The notes: generated by a model not told the origin, from the letters alone. Numbered from the stretch's first letter, positions 30,558 to 39,329 are shown. The stretch is 61,184 nucleotides of DNA from Bifidobacterium colobi (GCF_018555455.1 NZ_JAFEJU010000011.1:1-61184), one strand, 5' to 3'. Program-made: numbers and translations.

Positions 30558-32281
30558 TTAAGGATTATGCACAGCTTCTGTATTCGGAATCATCGGGTTT
30601 CGAATGTTTGTCATCTTTAGATGACATTCTTTATTGCTGCGGAACGGTGGTATGCCTCTGAGTAGGTAGATGCACTGGCTGGTGGGGATGCGTCCGAGTT
30701 CGTCCGGGGTGAGGAGTTTTCTCGCGTTCTTGCGGGTGCTGCGTGTCCAGCTACCGTTGAGGCCTTTGGTTTCGCTGGTTTCGATGACGTCGATGGTCTG
30801 ATCTCCGAGCCGGTCACTGATGTATTTGGTGGTGCTGGGCTCGTTGCCGCCGAGGAAGAGCTGGCTGTCGCAGTTGCCGGCGATGGTCTCCCAGTCATCG
30901 CGATAGAGGCTTTTGCCTTGGCTGACGGTCTGGAGGATGATGCTGCAGCTGATCCGTCGGCTTCGTATGGTGGCGATGAGCCTTACGAAGTTGGGGATTT
31001 TGCCGATGTTGGCGAATTCGTCGAGCATGCAGTGCACGTCGCGGTCGAGCACGCCGTCGGGTTTGGCGTCGGCTTTGCGTACGAGTGTTTCAAAGAGGCA
31101 TTGGTAGAAGACGCTGGCGATGAAGGAGAACGTGACGTTGGTGTCGGGCAGTTCGAGGTAGATGATGCGTTTGCCTTGGTCGAGGGTTTCGAGCCGGATG
31201 TCGTCGCCGTCGAGGATCCGGCGTACCTCGCGCACTTGGAGGGGTGCGAGGTGGACGCCGGTGGTGATGATGATGCTTTCTTGGTTTCGCCGGCGCCTTT
31301 GAGGAACGTGTTGTATTGGGCGCATGCGAACGCGAGCCCGTCGAGCATGTTCCGGGTCTCCTCGTCGTAGTCGTCGGGGCGTTCGCGCATACGGTGGATC
31401 TCGGTTTGGGTTTCGGCGAAGAGCGCGTCGATGATGTATTCCTTGTCTTCGTCCTGTTCGCTGGCTCCCATTCGGTCGAGTGTGTCGGTGACTTGGTTGA
31501 GGGTGGGGTTGTTTTCGGTGTAGTAGGTCCATGCGATGAGGGCGCATAGAAGTGCCTTTTCGGCATCCTGCCAGAAGCTGTCTCCGGTTTTGCGGTCTCC
31601 GGTGGCGTTGGTGACGAGGTTGTCGGTCAGACGCAGGATCGCGGATTGGGGTTCTTCGGGGTCGATGTAGCGCATGGGGTTGAACCGGTCGGATCGGTCG
31701 AGGTGGATGAGGTCGAGCGTGTTGACCTGGTAGCCGCGGTCGCGCATGGCGTGTTCCGTGTCGCGTTTGAGTTCGCCTTTGGGGTCGGTGACGGCCCAGT
31801 TCATGTCCACGGACAATAGGTTGGGTTTGACGTAGTAGCGGGTTTTGCCGGAGCCTGATGAGCCGAGCAGTAGCGCGTTGAGATTGCGCAGGGTGCGTCG
31901 CGTGTCTATGGAGAGCCGTTCGGTCGCGGTGAATCGGATGTTGCGGGATTCCACGGGGTCGATGAACGGTTTGATGTCCTTCGGGGTGCCCCAGTGGGCG
32001 GAACCGTGTTCCTCGCCGCTGCGCAGGCTCAGGCGTGCCGTGTACTTGTATGCCCAGATCAGCAGGCCGACGCCCATTGCGGCGAGCCCGCACAGCAGGT
32101 CGGTATGGTTCGTGGACAGGTGGAATGGATGGTACAGGTCGAGCCAGAACCTGTTCATCAGGTCGATCACGCTCGTGCCTTCATCCAGGTCGGTGCGTAT
32201 CTGGTAGCCGATCTTGTCGCCCAGCCAGAACAGCGTGAACAGTCCCATGGCCGCGGGCAGTATGGCTTGCAGGCGTTTCAT
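30558..32281 (-). pseudogene. VirD4/TraG coupling protein gene, frameshifted
   Basis: Two frames together encode about 573 residues of a T4SS coupling protein that delivers the relaxase-DNA complex to the channel. Frame 1 (333 residues) has two N-terminal membrane spans and Walker A GSSGSGKT (residues 140-147) and runs to YNTFLKGAGETK. Frame 2 resumes at ESIIITTGVHLAPLQV and holds Walker B CMLDEFANIGKIPNF and the motif LQTVSQGKSLY. The break is near 31281, where AAGGAAAGC is expected and AAGAAAGC is read, one G short. As sequenced the protein loses Walker B and transfer would fail. It overlaps the gene upstream by ATGA. Confidence 0.85.
30564..30626 (-). promoter_or_regulatory. Promoter and palindromic operator of the peptide cassette
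   Basis: TGTCATCT-TT-AGATGACA (30609-30626) is a perfect palindrome inside the 3' end of the virD4 gene. Downstream on the minus strand lies an extended -10, TGTGCATAAT, ending at 30564, about 28 nt before the peptide ATG. No good -35 is seen, which suits an activator-dependent promoter. Related palindromes lie near 54.77, 56.25, 56.60 and 58.33 kb. Confidence 0.6.
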
Positions 32282-32712
32282 TGGTTTCCCCTGTCTCTTT
32301 CCGCACCGCCGCGGTGCTGCGTCATGGTTCTTCGCATGTCATCGCCTGCGGGGGCATCGGTCGGTTGTGGAATCCGACTGTTGATGCGGTGTTCGGCGCG
32401 GACGCGGATGTTCGTGAGCGTCTGTTCCTTGGTCCATGGCGGATCGTCGGCCGTCGGATGCATGACGGCGGTGTCCGCCGTCGAGGGCTCATCTCGTCCG
32501 TGCTCCGTCTGTCCGTTTCCCGCGTCGGCGGCGCTGGTGATGCGTGTGAGGCCTTGGCGGTTCTCGATGGTGTCGTCTCCGTCGCACATCGCGGCAAGGA
32601 TGCTCCCCACGGGTGTTTCCGCATCGTAGATGGCCGCGTTCCCGCGTGTGATTGGAGTGCCAACGGTTTCCTCGCCTGCATCGATGATCGTGATTGTTCG
32701 CGCCGTGTTCAC
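32278..32712 (-). CDS. Hypothetical ICE protein with shared C-terminal motif (144 aa)
   Basis: A polar, Asp/Thr-rich protein without membrane segments. Residues about 94-107 (QTLTNIRVRAEHRI) match the T-L-x-x-I-R-x-R-A-x-x-R motif found near the end of three other proteins of this operon. It overlaps virD4 by ATGA downstream and abuts the SSB-like gene upstream. No family recognised; the motif suggests that it shares a partner, perhaps the secretion apparatus, with those proteins. Confidence 0.6.
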   Translation of the reverse strand: MNTARTITIIDAGEETVGTPITRGNAAIYDAETPVGSILAAMCDGDDTIENRQGLTRITSAADAGNGQTEHGRDEPSTADTAVMHPTADDPPWTKEQTLTNIRVRAEHRINSRIPQPTDAPAGDDMRRTMTQHRGGAERDRGNQ

Positions 32713-33017
32713 GGGAGTGTGTCCTTGACGCTGGTGTGCAGGGCCATCTCGTCGGCCAGGATGTACGCTTCGTCGGCGTTTTCCTCTTCGTGGATGATGC
32801 CGTGGACGATGAGCCGTCGTCCCTGCAGCGCGCCCTGTTCGCGCAAGTATGCCGCATGGTCTCCGGCCGCGTGCACGCGGATGATGAGCGGCGTGTCCAT
32901 GGTGCCGGCGTTCACGGTCATGACTGCCGTCGTCCTGCCGTCGCCGTCGGTGTGGAATCTGGCGTCATCGGTAAGGATGCCGCGCGCATAGGCCTGCGGA
33001 TGTCGGGCGTCGCTCAT
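32709..33017 (-). CDS. SSB-like single-stranded DNA-binding protein (102 aa)
   Basis: An OB-fold-like small protein: ARGILTDDARFHTDGDGRTT, then AVMTVNAGTMDTPLIIRVHA and GRRLIVHGIIHEE reproduce the strand order of SSB (variation line, strand 3, then the L-x-V-x-G-x strand). It is shorter than housekeeping SSB and lacks the acidic tail. It lies in the transfer operon among ArdA and relaxase genes, where SSB homologues protect incoming single strands. It overlaps the upstream gene by ATGA. Similarity is modest. Confidence 0.6.
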   Translation of the reverse strand: MSDARHPQAYARGILTDDARFHTDGDGRTTAVMTVNAGTMDTPLIIRVHAAGDHAAYLREQGALQGRRLIVHGIIHEEENADEAYILADEMALHTSVKDTLP

Positions 33018-33727
33018 CGGCTTGGCCTGCGTTTTCTGATGGGTTTGCCGATGTTCGGGGCTTTGCCTTGGACGGCGTTGATGGCGTCGTGTCCGATGGC
33101 GCGGGCGTCGCGGCCGCCGCCGGTGAGCGCGTCGGATTCCGCGCGGGCCTTGGCCACCCGGACGTGTTTGGAGGCGAGCGTGTCGAGGGCCTGTTCTCGT
33201 GCGGCCATGACCCGTATGCTCCACGGGTCCCGGTAGTCGTCGATCGGCTGGCTGATGCGGGTGCGGTCGGGCAGGTCGTTGCGTCGGGTCTTGCGGTCCA
33301 CCGGGTAGGAGCGGCATGCGGGGTTCGCGGATCGGATGTAGTGGATTGCGGTGGCGAGGTCGGCGATGCGTTCCTCCGCCGTTTTGTCCATGTCGATGAG
33401 CACGCGGCCCTGCACGTGTTGTTCGTCGCATACGGTGCGCGTCCATGTTTCGTAGTCGCGCACGTCAACGGTGTCCCGTTGTTCGCGGTCGTGCTGGTAT
33501 CGCGTGGCGTCGAACCGGTAGGTGATGTCGTGCGGGTGCACGTCGGCCGACCATTCGGGCAACGGTTCGATGGGGATCTCGCGCAGGGTGACGAGCCGGT
33601 ACGGTGGTTCGATGTCCCCGTAGGAGCCTTGGGGCTGGAGGATGCCGAAGCCTTCCATGCGCAGCTCGTAGCCGAGGCGTTTGAGTTCGTCCTGCAGTTG
33701 CCGGTAGGCGGTGTCCATGGTGGTCAT
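33014..33727 (-). CDS. Hypothetical ICE protein (237 aa)
   Basis: Starts MTTMDTAYRQLQDELKRLGY after GAGGAG. An N-terminal alpha/beta part (residues 1-140, with EPPYRLVTLREIPIEPLPEW) is followed by a basic helical part and a strongly basic end (GKPIRKRRPSR). No membrane segment. It overlaps the SSB-like gene by ATGA and follows the ArdA-like gene by 18 nt. The basic tail is comparable to those of neighbouring operon proteins, but the T-L-x-x-I-R-x-R-A motif is not present. Function unknown. Confidence 0.6.
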   Translation of the reverse strand: MTTMDTAYRQLQDELKRLGYELRMEGFGILQPQGSYGDIEPPYRLVTLREIPIEPLPEWSADVHPHDITYRFDATRYQHDREQRDTVDVRDYETWTRTVCDEQHVQGRVLIDMDKTAEERIADLATAIHYIRSANPACRSYPVDRKTRRNDLPDRTRISQPIDDYRDPWSIRVMAAREQALDTLASKHVRVAKARAESDALTGGGRDARAIGHDAINAVQGKAPNIGKPIRKRRPSR

Positions 33728-33745
33728 GCTGGTCTCCTCGGCGGC

Positions 33746-35203
33746 TTATCGGTTGCGGGTCTTCGTCCGGTCCGGCGTGGATGGATGGGCTGTGGGGTCG
33801 TCGGCGCGCTGGCTGGCCCGTTGGCGTATGCCGTCGAGCACCGTGTCCCTGCCTTTCGACGTATTCGGCTCTTCCTCTTTCGCCGGTTTGGGGTTGAAGG
33901 AGGTGATGGGTGCGGGCAGCGCGTATCCCTGGTCGATCGGGGTGATGCCGTCGGCGGGGTCGAGTTCGTCGGCGGGTCTGGCGCCCATGGTTTCGGCGAG
34001 TATCGCGGCGGCGTCGCCGTGTCCGGTCCGGTCGGCGATGATGCGTTGGAGGGTGTCTTCCAATCCGGCGCTGATGTCGGTGGAATCGGCGGGCATGATG
34101 CACTGGTAGACGGGTGCTCCCCAGTTCGTCGTCGTGCCGGCGAGCGTGTATTCCATGATGCGTTCGTCGGGTTCGAGCAGCGATTCGAGCCGGAACGGTT
34201 CCCGTGTTGGCATCTGGTCGGGATTGGCGTGTTCTGCTGCGTATTCGGCGACGAGTTGGGCGAACGTGGCCGATCCTGAGGGCATGTCGCCGTCCAGCTG
34301 GTCGGCCACCGGTTTGACGAGGCCTTGGACCTGTTGGCGCAGGTGTTCGTCATCGGTGTCGTTGGCCTGCATGATGCGTTCGGTGATGCGTGTGGCGTCG
34401 TCTGATCGCATCACGTTGTCGTGCGTGTCTCCCCAGCGTTCGATCATCCGCATTGCGTCGGGGGTCGACTGCGTCGTGGCGTCGAGACCGGGCTCGTCGT
34501 CGGTGTAGGCGTCGATGATCTGCTTGAGTTCCGTGCCGGAATACCGTTTGGTGTCGGGGATGGTGGCGTCGAGCAGGAACCCGTGGTCGGCGAGGGTGAC
34601 GTTGTCGTTGATGGTGGCGTCGCGCCCGTATTTCGCCACGTCGAAGTACATGCCGTATGGCCCGTCAAGGAGTTTCGCGAGTTCGGTGCTTTGGTTGACG
34701 CAATGCCAGCCGTACATCTCGTCTAGGTCGGGCGTATTCTCCTGTGTGATGCCTTGCGGCGGGTCGTAGGTCATGTATTCGATGTCCTCGGATTGGACGA
34801 GCAGGTTCGCCAGTCCGATCGGGTCGTGCACGCCGTTCATATCGGCCGCCAGCCGTACCGCCTCCAATGCTTCGGGCTGGTCTTGCGCGAAGATCCGGGC
34901 GGCTTGTGCGAGCGTGTTCAGGGAGTGGAGGTCTTCGTATTCGCCGGGCCGGTAGTCGAGTGCGGCGAGCAGGCCCGTGTATTCGTGGTCGAAGATGCCG
35001 TATTCCTCATAGGTGACGCCTCCTTGGCGTCCGATCTCATAGGCTTGCTTCGCGTCGAGCGTCAGTCCTACCTGTTCGGTGAGGAACCGGTCGATCCGCT
35101 GCTCGTCCGTGGGCAGGCGCAGCCATCCGCCGATGAGCGCGCCCTCGTTGTATCGTCCGAGGTTGCCTACCCATACGTTGATCGTCAGATTGTCTTCAGC
35201 CAT
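33746..35203 (-). CDS. ArdA-like antirestriction protein with long extension (485 aa)
   Basis: Residues about 5-165 (INVWVGNLGRYNEGALIGGW ... EEYGIFDHEY) match the ArdA DNA-mimic family, which inhibits type I restriction when a conjugative element enters a new host. ArdA is normally about 170 residues; here a further 300 residues follow, with DDEHLRQQVQGLVKPVADQL and a domain ending GRDTVLDGIRQRASQR plus a basic tail, the motif shared with three neighbours. Two adjacent ATGs are possible; I take the second, 6 nt from AAGGAG. The junction with the upstream gene is an overlap of 1-4 nt. Confidence 0.75.
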   Translation of the reverse strand: MAEDNLTINVWVGNLGRYNEGALIGGWLRLPTDEQRIDRFLTEQVGLTLDAKQAYEIGRQGGVTYEEYGIFDHEYTGLLAALDYRPGEYEDLHSLNTLAQAARIFAQDQPEALEAVRLAADMNGVHDPIGLANLLVQSEDIEYMTYDPPQGITQENTPDLDEMYGWHCVNQSTELAKLLDGPYGMYFDVAKYGRDATINDNVTLADHGFLLDATIPDTKRYSGTELKQIIDAYTDDEPGLDATTQSTPDAMRMIERWGDTHDNVMRSDDATRITERIMQANDTDDEHLRQQVQGLVKPVADQLDGDMPSGSATFAQLVAEYAAEHANPDQMPTREPFRLESLLEPDERIMEYTLAGTTTNWGAPVYQCIMPADSTDISAGLEDTLQRIIADRTGHGDAAAILAETMGARPADELDPADGITPIDQGYALPAPITSFNPKPAKEEEPNTSKGRDTVLDGIRQRASQRADDPTAHPSTPDRTKTRNR

Positions 35204-36201
35204 CATCGGCTCCTTGTCTGTGTTTGCATCTGCGTTCTTGTCTGCGCGGTGGATGGTGTTTGCGCGCGGCGTTCGGCCCTGTCCTTGATGGCGTCGAGCG
35301 TCCGGCTCTTGCCGGCCGGCAGGGATTGCTTGGCCGCCTGTTCGGGGTTTTCCGAACCGGGTGCTGCTGGTGGTTCCTCGCCGGTTCGGGTGCCGGTGGT
35401 GGCGGTGACCGGTTTGTTTTCGGCGCATTGCCTCGCATAGGCCATGCGTTGCGCTTTGACGGCGCGGCACAGCTGCCATGCGTCGTCAATGCGCATGGTC
35501 TCGCGTTGCTCGCCTTTGCCGCGCCACAGTTCCACGGGTTCTCCGGGTTTGAAGCTGACGGTCACGTCGCGCCCGTTCAGTTTGGCGTCCCGTGCATGGT
35601 CGGTCAGGAAGCGGTCGAGCTGCCATCCCGTCAGGTCCACGCCGCGGATGCTGGTGCCTTGCGGTATCGCCACGCGCATCTTGTCGAACGAGCGCCCGTC
35701 CTTGGAGGTCATCCGGTACAGGTGCACGTAGCTGTTGGGGAAATTCACGCGCGGCCAGATCTCCCTTGTTCTTCCACCGGCCGCGGGTTGCGCCGGCCGC
35801 TCGCCGCCGGGCCGGCCGACGGCCGTCTCGTTCCGCCTCGGCTCCGGGACCGGGACCTGCGCGTTCCCGGGCTGTTCGAGCTGCCATAGCGTCGGCGTCT
35901 GCATGGCGTCGGGCGTGTTCCATGATCGTGCGGCCTGCGTGCGGATGCGTTGGGCGATCTCGTCGGAGGCCTGGTCGAGGTCCGGCGAGGGGAAGCTGAT
36001 CGCGGCGTCGGGCCATGCCTGGTTGTGGCGTCGAATCGCGTCATCGACGACCATGCGGGCGACCTGGCCCAGCCGATCGTCCTGCGGCATGCCGGCGGCA
36101 GCGTATTGCTCGCCACGGCGCGCGATGTTCGCCAGGACCTGCCGGTCGTTGTCGATGAGATTGTCCATGAGCCAACGCGCGTTGGCTGAAAGCTCGGGCA
36201 T
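35203..36201 (-). CDS. ICE protein with shared C-terminal motif (332 aa)
   Basis: Starts MPELSANARWLMDNLIDNDR after AAAGGAG. The N-terminal 85 residues are helical; a Pro-rich linker follows; residues about 145-255 (FPNSYVHLYRMTSKDGRSFD ... GVDLTGWQLDRFLTDHARDA) form an alpha/beta domain of the kind that recurs in large conjugation-linked polyproteins. The end, SRTLDAIKDRAERR plus an RTQ-rich tail, is the motif shared by four proteins of this operon. No enzyme motif recognised. It may be a protein carried to the recipient along with the DNA. Confidence 0.6.
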   Translation of the reverse strand: MPELSANARWLMDNLIDNDRQVLANIARRGEQYAAAGMPQDDRLGQVARMVVDDAIRRHNQAWPDAAISFPSPDLDQASDEIAQRIRTQAARSWNTPDAMQTPTLWQLEQPGNAQVPVPEPRRNETAVGRPGGERPAQPAAGGRTREIWPRVNFPNSYVHLYRMTSKDGRSFDKMRVAIPQGTSIRGVDLTGWQLDRFLTDHARDAKLNGRDVTVSFKPGEPVELWRGKGEQRETMRIDDAWQLCRAVKAQRMAYARQCAENKPVTATTGTRTGEEPPAAPGSENPEQAAKQSLPAGKSRTLDAIKDRAERRAQTPSTAQTRTQMQTQTRSR

Positions 36202-36240
36202 GGCGATGCTCCTTTCCGGTCATGGTCGTCGCGCATCCGT

Positions 36241-37143
36241 TCACCGGGTGCGGGTGCGTTGCTTCGAGGGCGCGGTGCGGCGTTGGCCTTCGATGCGTTT
36301 GCCGGCCCGCGTGCGGATGTCGTTCAGGGTCTGCTGCTTGGTTTTGGGGCGGCGCACGCCGCCGTCCGGAGCGGGGATGTCCATGCGGTTCCAGTCCAGG
36401 CCCCGCGAGCGTGCGGTCAGGGATTCGATCGCGTCGGCGATCCGTCTGGCCTGGCCGGCCGGGTAGGTGAAGCGCACCGTGTCGTCGGCGACCCGTTGCG
36501 TGTGGCGGGGTATGTGGAGCCGGTCGAGCTGGTCGGTGATGATCGCGGCGTCACGGTCCCAGGGCACCGTGCGGAAGTCGAACCGGCCGTTCGATGGCGA
36601 TTCGGCGTCGAAGGCGAGGCGCAGCGCGTCGTCGGAGGGTTCGAGGAACGGATTCGGCTCCTCTCGTTCCGGTGCCGGCATTGTCTCCGTGGCCGGCCGT
36701 GCGGGATCGGCGTCGCCGGGTTCGGGAGTCGTGGCGGTCTCCTGCCGGGCGAGTTCCCGGTTGAGGCGTTCGACGATGCGTGAGACGACGTGGTTGACCT
36801 CGTCGGCGTCCTTGCCTTGGAAGTGGAGGAAGGTGCGGCCGGTGTCGCGGTCGTGCTCGATGTGGAAGGTGATGCCGGCCTTTTTCAGGTCGTGTTCGAG
36901 CTGTCGGGCGTATCGTCCGGTGACTTCCTGCACGTTGATCGGCTCGCCGGTGCGGTGCAGGGTTTTGCCGTCCACCTTGCCGGTGGTCCTGATCTGCCGT
37001 AATGTCTCGCCGGTGGCGTGCACGCCGATGCCGAGCAGGTGCAGCGCCTTGTCGAGCCCGTATTTGGTCACGTCGATGATGACGCGCGTGCCTTGCTCGC
37101 TGACGCGCATCATGAGTTCCTGTGCCTGGTCCTCGGCCGCCAT
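36241..37143 (-). CDS. PcfB/DUF3801-like conjugation protein (300 aa)
   Basis: Residues about 1-130 (DVTKYGLDKALHLLGIGVHA ... LHRTGEPINVQEVTGRYARQ then AGITFHIEHDRDTGRTFLHF) resemble DUF3801/PcfB, an accessory factor that binds the relaxase complex and the coupling protein in Gram-positive plasmids. The C-terminal part has a second alpha/beta domain and ends QQTLNDIRTRAGKR with an RTRTR tail, the motif shared with three neighbours. GGGAG precedes the start. The position next to the relaxase agrees with a relaxosome role. Confidence 0.65.
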   Translation of the reverse strand: MAAEDQAQELMMRVSEQGTRVIIDVTKYGLDKALHLLGIGVHATGETLRQIRTTGKVDGKTLHRTGEPINVQEVTGRYARQLEHDLKKAGITFHIEHDRDTGRTFLHFQGKDADEVNHVVSRIVERLNRELARQETATTPEPGDADPARPATETMPAPEREEPNPFLEPSDDALRLAFDAESPSNGRFDFRTVPWDRDAAIITDQLDRLHIPRHTQRVADDTVRFTYPAGQARRIADAIESLTARSRGLDWNRMDIPAPDGGVRRPKTKQQTLNDIRTRAGKRIEGQRRTAPSKQRTRTR

Positions 37144-37194
37144 GGGATTCTCCCGTCATCCGTCGTGGTTCGTTGCGTTCCAGCTTCCGCCGGC

Positions 37195-38646
37195 TCACCG
37201 GTTCCTGCGGCGGACACGATGCCCGCCATCGCGGCGTTGTTCGCGCCGTGCGCCGTCGGAGCGTTCGGCGGTTGGCGTGGTGCGGGCGATGAGCCGGCGC
37301 AGGGCGAGGGCGTCGGAGGCCAGGCCACGGGTCTCCTGCTCCTCGATGGCGAGCTGGGCCTCCAGTCCCGTGGCGTCGGCTCCCTGATCATGGTTGTCGG
37401 CGATGAGCGCGATCAGGGCGCGCATGTGCTTCGCGTTGCGTTCGACGGAGTCGGTGAGTCGGCCGAGCGTCGCCAGCCGGCCGTCGCCTTCGTCGATGAC
37501 CTGGGCGAGCACCTTGAGCTCGCGCAGGCTGTCGGCGAGTCGGTCGCAGGCGATCGCCTGACGCAGCGCGCGTCCGTTCACGCCGGTCAGGTCCTGGCCG
37601 TCGAACCGTTGACGGCAGTAGTCCTCCAGTCGCAGCGTGGGCCGCGCGAACCATGCGTACAGGTCCTCGCAGTCCGTTGAACGTGCATAGCCGCCGTTCT
37701 CGTCGGTGAGCACCTGTCTGACGTCGTCGGACAGGTAGGCGTGCCAGATCCTTCCGTCACGTACGAGCCGTTCGCACGGTATGGTCAGGTGCAGGCGTCC
37801 GTGCGTGCCGGGCACCCGAACGGTCACCGCCGTATCCGTCCGACGGGCGATCATGGCCTCGTGGAAGGTGATCTCGCTGAGTGTGCGCCGGTGGATCTTG
37901 CCCATGATGGCGAGCATGTTGTATGCCACGCCCAGTCGCCGGTCTCGGATTCCGCGGGTCTGCCCGCATGGCGTGTAGGTGATGCGTCCGCCGCGCACGG
38001 TCGCGTTGACGCCGAGCGTCGCGAGTTCGCGGCGGAAGCCCGCGAAGTCATGGGCGTTCATGCAGGCCGTGTCGATGCTGGTGCGCAGTCGGTCCTTGAT
38101 GTTGCCGCCTCTGGCGCTCAGGTGGAGTTCCCCGATCGACGGGGCCACGCGCCCGGACTGTTCCGGCATGAGGGTGTGCAGCCCGTATTCGCGGCATAGC
38201 CGGTCGCTGATCTTCCGCCATTCGCCCAGGGTTCCTTTCCTCAGACGCAGGGCCTTGCCCGTGATCCGGTCTGCCGGGCAGATGAGGATGTGGTTGTGCA
38301 TGTGGGACCTGTCGGTGTGGGTGGCGATCACGTAGTCGTGCGTGCCTCCGGTGATCTCCCGGACGAACCGTTCCCCGATCAGATGCGCCAATCGGGGCGT
38401 GACCTGGTCGGTGGGATCGAACGATTGGATCACGTGCAGCGCCAACACGGCCCCCTGCCGGCGTGAGCCGCCTTTCGTGGCGTCCAACGCACGTTCGAAG
38501 CCTCGGGCGATGGACTCGGCGTCCGTGATGTCATCGCCGACGGTGGTCGAGGCCCACCGGTAGCCGTCGGTCTTGGCCGGGTTCGTCACGTAGGCGATGC
38601 TGCGGGCGAGCGTGCTTTTGATCTTGCCGATCTTGACTACAGCCAT
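37195..38646 (-). CDS. Relaxase (MobA/VirD2-type nuclease)
   Basis: A 483-residue relaxase that nicks oriT and leads the strand into the recipient. The N-terminal domain has AVVKIGKIKSTLARSIAYVT with a Tyr at about residue 19 as candidate nucleophile, the family's LHVIQSF, and the metal-binding triad HTDRSHMHNHILIC (H-x4-H-x-H). The middle part (GELHLSARGGNIKDRLRTSI) is typical of actinobacterial/Firmicute MobP-like relaxases. The C-terminus is basic (RRDGGHRVRRRNR). It overlaps MobC by 10 nt. It is intact. Confidence 0.92.
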   Translation of the reverse strand: MAVVKIGKIKSTLARSIAYVTNPAKTDGYRWASTTVGDDITDAESIARGFERALDATKGGSRRQGAVLALHVIQSFDPTDQVTPRLAHLIGERFVREITGGTHDYVIATHTDRSHMHNHILICPADRITGKALRLRKGTLGEWRKISDRLCREYGLHTLMPEQSGRVAPSIGELHLSARGGNIKDRLRTSIDTACMNAHDFAGFRRELATLGVNATVRGGRITYTPCGQTRGIRDRRLGVAYNMLAIMGKIHRRTLSEITFHEAMIARRTDTAVTVRVPGTHGRLHLTIPCERLVRDGRIWHAYLSDDVRQVLTDENGGYARSTDCEDLYAWFARPTLRLEDYCRQRFDGQDLTGVNGRALRQAIACDRLADSLRELKVLAQVIDEGDGRLATLGRLTDSVERNAKHMRALIALIADNHDQGADATGLEAQLAIEEQETRGLASDALALRRLIARTTPTAERSDGARREQRRDGGHRVRRRNR

Positions 38647-39041
38647 TCGGGCACCCCTTTGGGGTCAACGTCGGTCTCCACCCGGATGCGCAGGCCTGCG
38701 ACCAGCCGTTCCGCCTGGCGCAGTTCGTCGAACACGCGCGAGAGCATGGCCAGGTCCGTCTCCCGCGTGGTGTTCGCGTGACGGGCGATCTGGTTGACGT
38801 TGTTGCCGATCCTTGCCAGTTGGGCGCTCACGTCATGCAGGTTCGCGGGCACGGTGATGTTGACGCGGTGGGCGCATCTGATCCTGTTGCGGGCGAACGC
38901 CATCCATCCCACGGGCCTGAGCCCGGCCTGGATGCGCTGACGGTTCTCCACTTTGAGCGAGTCCGCCACCCACCGCCATTCCTCCTCGCTGAACGTGACC
39001 GCCTTGCGGATCGTCCTGGAACGGTTGCCTTTCCAACCCAT
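38637..39041 (-). CDS. MobC-like relaxosome accessory protein
   Basis: A 134-residue protein with an N-terminal ribbon-helix-helix-like part (RKAVTFSEEEWRWVADSL) and the MobC signature LHDVSAQLARIGNNVNQIAR, followed by a helical end. MobC helps melt oriT for the relaxase, whose gene overlaps downstream. It is the first gene of the mob unit and starts next to the palindrome-rich region proposed as oriT. Confidence 0.88.
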   Translation of the reverse strand: MGWKGNRSRTIRKAVTFSEEEWRWVADSLKVENRQRIQAGLRPVGWMAFARNRIRCAHRVNITVPANLHDVSAQLARIGNNVNQIARHANTTRETDLAMLSRVFDELRQAERLVAGLRIRVETDVDPKGVPEWL

Positions 39042-39329
39042 CGGCGCCTCCTCATATCGGGTTCCACGGGTGTCCCGCGATCGGCCCCGAGCCTCATGGG
39101 GCCGCGCCGGTGTACGTACACCGGCGATGCTTGCTACACACCAACCGCCCCTCCGGGGAGGGGATGGTTGCGCACCGGTCAGTTTTGCCTTGGCGCCACG
39201 CCATGCGCGGCGGACTTCAGGTCACGTTTCGCATGCCGAAGCCGGTTCCGTTTCGTGTCCGCCGGCATCATTGCCGGCGTCGTTCTACGATGCGGGGCAG
39301 TGAAGAACAATCACCGTGAGGAGACCGTC
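39042..39329. other. oriT: Candidate origin of transfer (oriT) region
   Basis: This 288-bp gap between mobC (-) and a + gene is dense in inverted repeats: a perfect 22-bp palindrome at 39105-39126 centred on GTACGTAC, CCCCTCC-GG-GGAGGGG at 39148-39163, and CGCCGGCA-TCAT-TGCCGGCG at 39260-39279. oriT normally lies next to mobC/relaxase and is built of such repeats. The nick site cannot be named from sequence alone. Confidence 0.55.

Noticed and set aside
31270..31290. Programmed -1 frameshifting in virD4
   Set aside because: The local bases do not form a standard X-XXY-YYZ slippery heptamer and no downstream structure was obvious; a simple one-base deletion explains the break better.
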